DNA of 14,614 nucleotides from JAFIHK01 sp041441455 (GTDB lineage Bacteria > Bacteroidota > Bacteroidia > Bacteroidales > UBA932): NCBI GenBank assembly GCA_041441455.1, contig JASDTB010000066.1, positions 1-14,614 of the forward strand, given 5' to 3'. Below the pieces are notes generated by a model, which saw nothing but the letters and a program-made list of their open reading frames with translations, was not told where the DNA came from and ran no database searches. Below are positions 7,916-14,614 of the stretch, one piece after another; within the stretch, counting starts at the first letter, position 1; every line of letters starts with the position of its first letter. A program made the translations under genes and the position numbers.

Positions 7916-8614
7916 ATGATTATAGAAAATAGAGTGCTTGCAGAAATTGCCTTTGCTTCCATAACAGTATTGGCTTATATTTTATCCTATTTCATTTACA
8001 AAAAATCCAAGTTATTAATACTTCATCCTGTTTTCACATCGCTTGTCTCTATACTTTTGATCTTAAAGTTGATGAATATTAGCCCAAATGAGTATGTAGA
8101 TAACAATAAAGCTATGAGATTACTGTTAGATATATCGGTTGTAGCCTTGGGATATTTATTATACGAACATTACGACCTTTTGAAACAAAACCTAAAAGCA
8201 ATTCTTTTATCACAATTTATTGGAAGTATAGTAGGTATTTTATCAGTTACTTCAATCGCCTATCTATTAGGTGCAGATAATAGGATGATTGCAACTCTTG
8301 CTCCCAAATCAGTGACAACTCCAATAGCTGTGGGATTATCAGCAGACAATGGTGGCTTTGTTCCAATAACAGTCTCAATTGTTATTTTATGCGGAATTTT
8401 TGGAGCTATATCTGGCCCTTTCATCCTAAAATGGTTCAATATAACCCATCCATTGTCTAAAGGGATTGCACTAGGAGCATCCTCCCATGGTATTGGGACA
8501 TCAAAGGCAGTCGAGATGGGCTTGAAAGAGGGGGCGGCAGGAGGAGTGTCGATAGCTATAACAGGAGTATTTACGTCAATTCTTATTAAGATTTTATCCT
8601 TTTTTTTGAGCTAA
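7916..8614 (+). CDS. lrgB: LrgB/CidB family membrane protein
   Basis: The 232-residue protein is almost wholly hydrophobic with about seven membrane segments. The LrgB signature is complete: LAPKSVTTPIAVGLS, then a GGFVPITVSIVILCGIFGAISGP-like region, then GIALGASSHGIGTSKAVEMG. This is the usual length for the family, and it is the partner of the upstream lrgA. Known pairs work as pyruvate transporters in some Firmicutes and as modulators of autolysis in others. Its last 21 nt overlap the 3' end of the minus-strand hemerythrin gene, with an eight-T run (8600-8607) inside the overlap. No terminator is seen after it, so transcripts from the two strands probably overlap. Confidence 0.95.
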   Translation: MIIENRVLAEIAFASITVLAYILSYFIYKKSKLLILHPVFTSLVSILLILKLMNISPNEYVDNNKAMRLLLDISVVALGYLLYEHYDLLKQNLKAILLSQFIGSIVGILSVTSIAYLLGADNRMIATLAPKSVTTPIAVGLSADNGGFVPITVSIVILCGIFGAISGPFILKWFNITHPLSKGIALGASSHGIGTSKAVEMGLKEGAAGGVSIAITGVFTSILIKILSFFLS

Positions 8615-9007
8615 ATAAACGCTATAAGCCTCTCCAATTTTACAATCATGGTTTGCAATATGGCCAACAAGCCATTTTTTCATAAATAGGAGAAGTTGTG
8701 GGAAAAACTCAGGTGCATCAGACATTAGCTGAAGTTTATACTCTGCAACTCTATTTGTAAATACTAAATGTTGTTCGACATGTTCTTTAAGTTTGTCGAA
8801 CTTAATAAAGGCCATAAGACTCTCTTCAGAAATAAAGTGGCTCTCCATATAAGTTTCAAGCCTTTCAATGAGTTCTTTTTTTTCATCAAAGGTCATTAAT
8901 GATTCATCCTTTTGAGAGTACTCATCAACCATATTGAAGAATCCCTTGTGTTGTATGTCTATTGAAGGTACTCCAATTTCGAAGGAAGTATCAGATTCTA
9001 TACTCAT
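8594..9007 (-). CDS. Bacteriohemerythrin (stand-alone hemerythrin domain)
   Basis: The 137-residue protein is a single hemerythrin four-helix bundle. All seven ligands of the di-iron site are present: H20, H57, E61, H76, H80, H116 and D121. The spacing is the canonical HxxxE, HxxxH and HxxxxD. Such proteins bind O2 reversibly in the cytoplasm; in bacteria they serve as oxygen carriers or stores or as O2/redox sensors. There is no signal peptide, membrane segment or fused output domain. It begins 5 nt after the stop of the GT2 gene and so is probably the last gene of the polysaccharide operon. Its 3' end overlaps lrgB by 21 nt on the opposite strand. Family assignment is firm; a link between oxygen and polysaccharide production is inference from position. 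Confidence 0.93.
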   Translation of the reverse strand: MSIESDTSFEIGVPSIDIQHKGFFNMVDEYSQKDESLMTFDEKKELIERLETYMESHFISEESLMAFIKFDKLKEHVEQHLVFTNRVAEYKLQLMSDAPEFFPQLLLFMKKWLVGHIANHDCKIGEAYSVYLAQKKG

Positions 9008-9012
9008 GTAAA

Positions 9013-10440
9013 TTACTGTTTTTTAGATTTAAAGCCAACTCTGTTCATTTTTCCCCATCCATGCCTTTTTCTTAAAATAAAGAAATCAAAATTTCCTTTG
9101 ATAGAAAAGTATACAATAAATGGGTGATATATAATCATCTCTAATGTAGCAAAGAGAAGTAAGTTCAATAGATAGCTAGAACCTTTGTACTTATTATATG
9201 TGAATGACTCATAAAAGACGGCAAAAAATGAGAATAGAATAGAGAATGAGTAAACTAATGCCAAAAACATAAAGAACGTTGAGAGATTTAAAAGTCCAGC
9301 CAATATTACATAGATAAAGAAAATCAGACCAGAAAACTCTATCATAGGACCTAGCCATTCAAAGAAAACCCAATAGGGAAAACTAATCATTCCCATCCTT
9401 CCATATCTTGGATTGAAAAATAACTTTGAATGTTTTTGTAGTGTATCAATAGCCCCTCTTGTCCATCTGTTCCTTTGCTTACCTAAAATATTTAGAGATG
9501 ATGGCACCTCTGTCCAGCAAAGTGGATCGGGGATAAAGACAATTCGATATTTTTTCTTTTCAACCTCATGCATATATCTCCTCATTCTTACTACAAGCTC
9601 AAGATCTTCACCTACTGTTGTTGTGTCGTATCCTCCAATTTTTAGTACTAATTCACGGTCGAACATTCCAAATGCACCGGAAATGATAAGTAATCCATTG
9701 ATTCTGCTCCAGGCCATTCTTCCAAGAGTGAATGCTCTAAAGTATTCTAAAACTTGAAATTTAGCCCAGATATTTTTTGGATATACAACTTTAACGATTC
9801 TTCCATTATTGATTTCACATGAATTAGCAACTCTTACAACTCCTCCAGAGGCAATGATCTTACGGCCCTCTTCCTCCTCAATAAAAGGTTTAACCATCTT
9901 TACAATAGCATCTGGTTCAATAATTGAGTCAACATCAATAGCCATAAAGAGATCACTTCTTGAAATATTGATTCCAGCATTGAGAGCATCCCCTTTACCT
10001 CCATTTTCTTTGTCTACAACAATAAGACTTGAGAACTCAGATTTTCTGGATTTATATATACCTCTCACTCTCTTTGTGTAGATAATTGTTTCGAATGCAT
10101 AATCAACTTTTATCAGATCAAATGCCTCTATCATTAACTCTAAAGTCTTATCCTTACTTCCGTCATTTACAATAATAACCTCTTGTTTAGGATAATATAA
10201 AGACAATAGACACTTGATATTCTCAACAATACTCTTCTCTTCGTTGTACGCAGGAGCTATAATGGAAACAGACGGTATAATTTCAAATCTTAAGATTGAT
10301 TTATAATCGGTATACTTATTTTTTTGTATGTACTTTCTAAGTTCGAATGCCGATAATACAGATATCACGACATAAAGCACAAATAGCACTATCAAAAATG
10401 CAAACAAAAAGTTATTCAAATATGTCTCAATTATAGGCAT
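9013..10440 (-). CDS. Membrane glycosyltransferase family 2, processive (PgaC/YaiP-like)
   Basis: The 475-residue protein has one N-terminal membrane helix (about 11-31), a cytoplasmic GT-A domain (about 55-345) and roughly three C-terminal helices (about 358-384, 388-412, 425-445). The processive GT2 motifs are all present: D93 in VNDGS, GGKGDALN at 147-154, DVD at 169-171, GED at 277-279 and QRNRW at 322-326. This is the architecture of synthases that build a beta-linked polysaccharide from nucleotide sugars and thread it across the inner membrane, such as PgaC. There is no PilZ domain for c-di-GMP control. It starts 3 nt after the HEAT-like gene and lies downstream of a YaiO-type barrel; E. 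coli also groups yaiO with a membrane GT2 (yaiP). The sugar polymerised cannot be predicted from sequence alone. Confidence 0.93.
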   Translation of the reverse strand: MPIIETYLNNFLFAFLIVLFVLYVVISVLSAFELRKYIQKNKYTDYKSILRFEIIPSVSIIAPAYNEEKSIVENIKCLLSLYYPKQEVIIVNDGSKDKTLELMIEAFDLIKVDYAFETIIYTKRVRGIYKSRKSEFSSLIVVDKENGGKGDALNAGINISRSDLFMAIDVDSIIEPDAIVKMVKPFIEEEEGRKIIASGGVVRVANSCEINNGRIVKVVYPKNIWAKFQVLEYFRAFTLGRMAWSRINGLLIISGAFGMFDRELVLKIGGYDTTTVGEDLELVVRMRRYMHEVEKKKYRIVFIPDPLCWTEVPSSLNILGKQRNRWTRGAIDTLQKHSKLFFNPRYGRMGMISFPYWVFFEWLGPMIEFSGLIFFIYVILAGLLNLSTFFMFLALVYSFSILFSFFAVFYESFTYNKYKGSSYLLNLLLFATLEMIIYHPFIVYFSIKGNFDFFILRKRHGWGKMNRVGFKSKKQ

Positions 10441-10443
10441 AGC

Positions 10444-11667
10444 TTATAAAATATTATAGTCCGACACCTCTTTGAACGCAGCAACAATTGAGGAGTCCTT
10501 TGATTTAGAATATCCGATTACCGAAGAGAAATTTGTAGACATCATAAGTTTTAATGCCTCAATTTTAACCGTAAAGCTGTCTCTGACAATTAATTCATTC
10601 AGGTATGATGATAATAAATCTTTGTCGTTGCAACTTGAAAGATATGGGATTACCGCTCTTTTGAGATGATCATCTTGGTTTGAAAGACGTTCTGTGATAT
10701 AATTGAAATCAGTAATAGTTCCGAATAATGCAGCATGAGCAATAAAAGCCTCTCTTCTTAAATCAGAATCGTTGTCTTCCAACCTTTTTCGGATTGAGTA
10801 TTTTTGCTCCTTTCTCTTATTTTTTCTTGCTAGAACAACTCCAATGATTGCTACTCTTGTATTTTTAGCATTAATAAGACCAGAGTAGTTGATATCTTTT
10901 TTGTTTAGCTCCGAAACAGTATTAACGATATTATTGATATCAAACATGGAGATGAACTTGTCGTGATACATCAAAAACGAGAGATCTTTTGTTTGGTTTA
11001 ATCTGATAAGGGCGATGAAAGATTCAGTTCTTAATACTGGGATTTTAGAATTAATTCTTTTCATAATAATATTCTCAAAGCCTCTAATCTTAAAGTGAGA
11101 GACAGCCTTAATTGCAAGGATTCTATCCTCCAAATAGGGAGATTTGATATACTCATCAATCCAAGCATAGATATTCAACTCCTCTGCAAGCCTTACAATT
11201 TTTTCGCGAATCTCACCTTTAGTCTGCTCTGCAATACTCAAGATAAGATTGATTAAAATTTTCTTTTTGAAGTTTGTCTTTCCAAGAGTTTTGAGATCAT
11301 TTATGTTGTTATCTCTTATGTCTTTTAAATCTTTTTCAGAGTATAAGAATGTCATTATATTATTAACAATTGACTCTTCAATCTTTAACTGTTTTGCCTC
11401 TTTTTTCTTGTTTAGCAGCTTGTAATAAATTGATAATGTGATTGTGATAATTGCAAATATAGAAAAAGCAAAAGTCAGATACTTGATAAAATAAATGAAA
11501 GTACTCTGTTGGTAAACAAGTTTATACAAAGGATTTTCGAAGATATTACCGAAAAATGAAATTTTGGGTTCTCTCAATATAAATGCAAAAAGGATTGTCA
11601 ACGCAATAATAAATGCGAGGATAAATCTTTTTCCGTAAAATATGAGATACTTCTTAAATAGTTCCAT
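10444..11667 (-). CDS. Two-TM membrane protein with HEAT-like repeats
   Basis: The 407-residue protein has two membrane helices (about residues 14-31 and 59-82) and then a long helical region that is probably cytoplasmic. The latter contains repeated helix pairs such as SPYLEDRILAIKAVSHFK, IPVLRTESFIALIRLNQ, NDSDLRREAFIAHAALFG and DDHLKRAVIPYLSSC. Their spacing (about 35-45 residues) and pattern (a charged turn, then R/K-x-E/A-A-hydrophobic) fit HEAT or armadillo-like repeats. No catalytic motif is seen. Such repeats are protein-binding scaffolds, so a role in holding the synthase or a regulator is plausible but inferred. Its ATG overlaps the stop of the YaiO gene by one base (TAATG), which indicates translational coupling, and the GT2 gene follows after 3 nt. 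Confidence 0.82.
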   Translation of the reverse strand: MELFKKYLIFYGKRFILAFIIALTILFAFILREPKISFFGNIFENPLYKLVYQQSTFIYFIKYLTFAFSIFAIITITLSIYYKLLNKKKEAKQLKIEESIVNNIMTFLYSEKDLKDIRDNNINDLKTLGKTNFKKKILINLILSIAEQTKGEIREKIVRLAEELNIYAWIDEYIKSPYLEDRILAIKAVSHFKIRGFENIIMKRINSKIPVLRTESFIALIRLNQTKDLSFLMYHDKFISMFDINNIVNTVSELNKKDINYSGLINAKNTRVAIIGVVLARKNKRKEQKYSIRKRLEDNDSDLRREAFIAHAALFGTITDFNYITERLSNQDDHLKRAVIPYLSSCNDKDLLSSYLNELIVRDSFTVKIEALKLMMSTNFSSVIGYSKSKDSSIVAAFKEVSDYNIL

Positions 11668-12908
11668 TAAAATCTAATTTTATAAGAGATTTCAAAAATA
11701 TATCTGTTACGGAATTTCTCGGTAAAGTACTCTTCATAATTATATCCGAAAGCTAAATTTAAAAAGGTGCTTTTTGTGATTAAAAATTCAGCGTCTGTTT
11801 TAATCTTATACGATATCATCCTATTCTCTAGATTAGGTAAAAATTCAACTCTATCGTCTGGAGAAGTACCATACGATAATTCAACTCCCCAATAATTAAA
11901 TCTATTCTGGGAGTATAGTCGATAGCTTCCAATAAGACTTACAGAAGTTCCACTCTCCTTAAACGAGATAAATGATCTCAATCCGTACCACGAACGTTTA
12001 GTGTATCTAGACAATGATGCTGTAGCAATAAATAGTTGGGAATTTTCAAACTTCAAAAATCTGCCACCTATTGATGCATCAAGTACTCTGAAAAGTGGAA
12101 AGTATACCTCTGCACCAGCGCGATGTTCTGGAAAGAGTGACTTTTCAAAACCATATCCATAGTTAAGATACAAGTACCATCTAGAGCCTAATTTTGTGTA
12201 CATATCAATCTCGGCCTGGGCTCCTGTTTTCCCAAAACGATCGGCATAGTTAATTCGAGCAGTAGCTGAAAACCCTTTGAATTTTCTAGAATACTCAAAA
12301 TAGTATAGGTGTTGTGGAGCGATTGAGTCAAATGCGTTCAGCGAATAGTTAAAAGTAAATCCATTTCTTTTTGTACTTAGATATAAGTCTTGTTTGAGAT
12401 CGTAAAAGTCAGAAAATGATGGATAATATCTTTTTAGTGAGTCATCAAGAAACAGGTATGCGTCTTTGTATCGATTTAGCCCTTTATATGCACTAATTCT
12501 TTTATTGATCAGGTTGAACTTATCTGGATACCCTCTTGTCTCTGCATAGTCGCACGCAGTAAGGAGTTTTTGATACTCCTTGTTCCATTGTAGAATATTC
12601 AACCAAACTGGAAAGATTTGTAAATCACGGCCATCAGCCTCCATCGCTTTCTCTATATAGTTTTTAGCTTCGGAATAGTTATTACTCCAAGCATAAACGC
12701 TTGCTAGGAAAGTCAATACATCAACTCTGTTCTCTTTAGTTTCTAGAATCCTTTTTGACAATACTATCGAACTGTCGTATTTCTTCAATCTTGCAAATTC
12801 AACTGCTTTATTGAAAAGAGAATCAGTATTCAACTGTCCGTAACTCTTTATTGAAGAGATTAATATGAGTATCAATAATAATAGTTTTTTCATGTTTTTC
12901 TCATTCAT
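11667..12908 (-). CDS. TPR-containing YaiO family outer-membrane beta-barrel protein
   Basis: The 413-residue protein has a signal peptide (cleavage near SYGQ, residue 24 or 25), TPR-like helical repeats at about residues 28-130, and a C-terminal beta-barrel (about 185-413) rich in aromatic alternating strands and ending in F. This matches the TPR plus YaiO barrel layout. By analogy with PgaA, BcsC and PelB (periplasmic TPR plus barrel) it probably forms the exit pore for the polymer made by the downstream GT2. Start choice: ATG at 12908 overlaps the receiver gene by 8 nt; ATG at 12893 would give a more typical MKKLLLL signal peptide and a 7-nt gap. Both are possible. The stop overlaps the HEAT-like gene's ATG by one base. 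Family call good; export role inferred. Confidence 0.87.
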   Translation of the reverse strand: MNEKNMKKLLLLILILISSIKSYGQLNTDSLFNKAVEFARLKKYDSSIVLSKRILETKENRVDVLTFLASVYAWSNNYSEAKNYIEKAMEADGRDLQIFPVWLNILQWNKEYQKLLTACDYAETRGYPDKFNLINKRISAYKGLNRYKDAYLFLDDSLKRYYPSFSDFYDLKQDLYLSTKRNGFTFNYSLNAFDSIAPQHLYYFEYSRKFKGFSATARINYADRFGKTGAQAEIDMYTKLGSRWYLYLNYGYGFEKSLFPEHRAGAEVYFPLFRVLDASIGGRFLKFENSQLFIATASLSRYTKRSWYGLRSFISFKESGTSVSLIGSYRLYSQNRFNYWGVELSYGTSPDDRVEFLPNLENRMISYKIKTDAEFLITKSTFLNLAFGYNYEEYFTEKFRNRYIFEISYKIRF

Positions 12909-13269
12909 TAATAAACTTCATTAAATCAGTAATAACTTCGTGAGGATCGAATGGTTTGCTGTAAAATTTGTTAATTCCAGCATCTTTGATTCTTGCAGTT
13001 AAGTGAGACTCATTGATTGGACTAACATATAGTATCGGAGCCGTTAATTCTTTATTTCTCCTAAGATAAGAAACTTCTTCTAAAGATGCAGTTCCTGACA
13101 TTATCCCATCAATAATAAATACATCTTTTTTGTCCAAAGTTTTACTGTCGAGAATAGTTTTATACGAAGAGAAGTGCTCGACAGATAAACTTTTGTCGAA
13201 CCTACGCATCAATGTGACTATAATTGAATAAAAGACAATGTCTTCTGTTATAATACCTACTTGTTTCAT
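12901..13269 (-). CDS. Receiver-only response regulator
   Basis: The 122-residue protein is a single CheY-like receiver domain with no output domain. The key residues are in place: acidic pair E9/D10, phospho-acceptor D54 in VFIIDG, S83 in LYVSP, and K105-P106 in FYSKPF. The spacings (D10 to D54, S83 to K105) are normal, so it should be able to be phosphorylated. It begins with an ATGA overlap on the preceding gene and overlaps the YaiO gene by 8 nt. No histidine kinase is in the window, so the kinase must be elsewhere. Without a DNA-binding domain it must act by protein contact; the HEAT-like protein or the synthase are candidate partners (inference). Confidence 0.9.
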   Translation of the reverse strand: MKQVGIITEDIVFYSIIVTLMRRFDKSLSVEHFSSYKTILDSKTLDKKDVFIIDGIMSGTASLEEVSYLRRNKELTAPILYVSPINESHLTARIKDAGINKFYSKPFDPHEVITDLMKFINE

Positions 13270-14441
13270 TTTTTATTCTTATGATAATCGTTAAGAATTT
13301 TATCAATTAGCGGATTATAAAACATCCAAAAAAAGGTATTTCTCTCTTGTTTTGTATGCGACAATAATATTGTTTTGAATGTGTTGATTGGATAAAATTT
13401 TGACAGATTATAAGATATCGGGTTGTCTGCAAAGTCGCCTGCAAAATAATAAAATGGTTTCGAATTGTCTTTTGATTTTATCACAGCTGGAAAATATTCA
13501 GGAATACCCCACCTTTTTAGAGAATCCGATCCAGCTAATGTTGGATAAAGGCGATATTTTGATACTTGGATATTCGTACTATTGTTGCAAATGATGTCAA
13601 ACCAGAATGGATATTCAATTTTGTCTGGAAGATCGTATTCTGAACTATATGGTTCTAAGGTTTTTATAATTGGAATGTCTATTTCGAGATGATCACCTTT
13701 TTCCAAAATTTCAATTCTGTCATCTTCACGAACAAAGATAATTCCCGATTTTTTAAAGGGCCAATTACCAAAGTGTTGCTTTGTATAGTTCCGCTTTACC
13801 CACATTGGGATCTCTTTGTTCTTAATTGTATCGAGAGACTCAAAATATCTACCAGTCCATCCTGTCCACTTCATTCCAAAAGTTTTTTCAAAATCTCTTC
13901 TTACCGCACCAGAAGTTGGCGATGCAATAATATTGAATTCAGTAAGAATTAATTTACCCCTCTCTTTGAATTTCTTTAGAAGATCAAGCTCTTTATATGT
14001 CATTCCCCCATAGATTAGCCTCGACCTCTCCATTGCGTAATAGGATGGTAGTCTCTTCTCTTTTGAATACATCTCATCCCACTCAGCACGGTAAATTCCA
14101 TACATGTCAGTATAATAAACAATATCTGTGCTATCAGCTATTTTTTCCATTTGAGTAGAGTCATACATTTCAAAATCTTTGATTTTGTATCCTCCTCTTT
14201 CATCTGGAAAAAAACCATAATAATCCTTTTGGGGATTATATAACCGCATATCATCTTTACTGTATTTGCGATATTTCAAAAGCCAATTAAGCGAGATATG
14301 CTCTTGCACCTTTTTTGTCAATACAGTTTTGTCAACAATAACAATTCGTAACTCATGCTTTGGATGCAGTAGCCATAAAACGTACATTGTCAATGGAATA
14401 ATCAACAATGTGATTAAAATTATCAGTAGAATTCTTTTCAT
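13266..14441 (-). CDS. Membrane-anchored extracytoplasmic protein of unknown function, first gene of the polysaccharide operon
   Basis: I do not recognise this 391-residue protein. Residues 4-25 form one hydrophobic helix after a short MKR, which looks like a signal anchor; the rest (HPKHELRIVIVDK onward) is probably periplasmic. The body alternates predicted beta strands and helices: RIVIVDKTV (32-40), DIVYYTD (106-112), GKLILTEFN (162-170). This suggests a Rossmann-like or glutamine-amidotransferase-like fold, but no catalytic triad is obvious. Patches that look conserved are YYGFFP (74-79), EFNIIASPTSGAVR (168-181) and WTGWTGRYF (192-200). It opens the operon, 26 nt from a -7 box, and its TGA overlaps the receiver's ATG. 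A role in modifying, recognising or guiding the polysaccharide is inference from context only. Confidence 0.8.
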   Translation of the reverse strand: MKRILLIILITLLIIPLTMYVLWLLHPKHELRIVIVDKTVLTKKVQEHISLNWLLKYRKYSKDDMRLYNPQKDYYGFFPDERGGYKIKDFEMYDSTQMEKIADSTDIVYYTDMYGIYRAEWDEMYSKEKRLPSYYAMERSRLIYGGMTYKELDLLKKFKERGKLILTEFNIIASPTSGAVRRDFEKTFGMKWTGWTGRYFESLDTIKNKEIPMWVKRNYTKQHFGNWPFKKSGIIFVREDDRIEILEKGDHLEIDIPIIKTLEPYSSEYDLPDKIEYPFWFDIICNNSTNIQVSKYRLYPTLAGSDSLKRWGIPEYFPAVIKSKDNSKPFYYFAGDFADNPISYNLSKFYPINTFKTILLSHTKQERNTFFWMFYNPLIDKILNDYHKNKK

Positions 14442-14466
14442 CTAAGGTTGGTCCGATAAATACTAA

Positions 14467-14474
14467 CAAATATA
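14467..14474 (-). promoter_or_regulatory. Bacteroidota-type -7 box for the polysaccharide operon
   Basis: On the minus strand this reads TATATTTG, an exact match to TAnnTTTG. It lies 25 nt upstream of the first ATG (14441), giving a leader of about 20 nt, which is sensible. No convincing -33 TTTG is seen about 19-21 nt further upstream. It lies between the operon start and a terminator at 14552-14596, where a promoter is expected. Confidence 0.6.
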
Positions 14475-14551
14475 ACTAATATTGGTTTATAAATAAGAGG
14501 CTTATTGAATTTAGATGAGTAAACTTCAACTCCAAAAAATTAGTATGAGAT

Positions 14552-14596
14552 AAAAAAACAGAGGGTGACTAAAAAGTAAGTCACTCTCTTTTTTTT
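14552..14596. terminator. Bidirectional intrinsic terminator at the right edge
   Basis: An 11-bp stem (14560-14570 with 14579-14589, one G:U pair) closes an 8-nt loop. A T-run follows on the plus side (14589-14596) and an A-run precedes it (14552-14558), so it can end transcripts from either direction. On the minus strand one frame entering from the right edge reads N-C-I-A-G and then stops (TAA at 14597-14595) immediately before the hairpin. It may therefore end a leftward gene lying beyond the window, but a handful of codons cannot prove that. Confidence 0.8.
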
Positions 14597-14614
14597 ATCC
14601 AGCAATACAATTGC

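Noticed and set aside
9413..10081. Plus-strand open frames opposite the GT2 gene
   Set aside because: They are antisense to the GT2 catalytic motifs and show no domain or start context.
13388..14013. Plus-strand open frames opposite the unknown anchored protein
   Set aside because: The minus frame has a signal anchor, a promoter and an ATGA overlap with the next gene; the plus frames have none of these.
1..14614. CRISPR arrays, insertion sequences, tRNA or rRNA genes, integrases, long direct repeats
   Set aside because: None was seen; nearly all of the window is ordinary coding sequence and the gaps are under 180 nt.

Overview
The window looks like an AT-rich chromosomal segment from a Bacteroidota bacterium, most likely Bacteroidales. 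The grounds are the protein families (S46 dipeptidyl-peptidase, DUF5117-type metalloprotease, Porin_O_P-like barrel, TPR-YaiO barrel), the lack of strong Shine-Dalgarno sequences, and TAnnTTTG-type -7 boxes ahead of two genes. No rRNA, tRNA, insertion sequence, integrase or CRISPR array was seen.

Left two thirds, plus strand (1-8614). The window opens inside a zinc metalloprotease gene (metzincin motif HETGHMLGMQH). It is followed after 7 nt by an S46 serine exopeptidase whose catalytic and S1-pocket residues point to an Asp/Glu-specific DPP11-type enzyme. A strong intrinsic terminator follows. Next come an outer-membrane porin gene and an M28 zinc aminopeptidase-like lipoprotein. Together these four suggest envelope proteolysis and peptide uptake. 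Then, almost without gaps, come a GNAT acetyltransferase, lrgA and lrgB (an LrgAB-type membrane pair).

Right third, minus strand (14441 down to 8594). Six tightly packed genes follow a good -7 box at 14467-14474. In transcription order they are: a membrane-anchored extracytoplasmic protein of unknown family; a receiver-only response regulator; a TPR plus YaiO-type outer-membrane beta-barrel; a two-TM HEAT-like repeat protein; a processive membrane glycosyltransferase family 2 enzyme; and a stand-alone bacteriohemerythrin. Junctions are an ATGA overlap, an 8-nt overlap, a TAATG overlap, and gaps of 3 and 5 nt, so they are almost certainly one operon. A membrane GT2 with a TPR/beta-barrel exit protein is the core of a synthase-dependent exopolysaccharide system. 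The unknown protein, the HEAT protein, the lone receiver and the hemerythrin are the unusual parts, and this operon is the best candidate here for an under-described system.

The two gene blocks converge: lrgB and the hemerythrin gene overlap tail to tail by 21 nt with no terminator visible between them. At the right edge a bidirectional hairpin terminator insulates the exopolysaccharide operon from whatever lies beyond.
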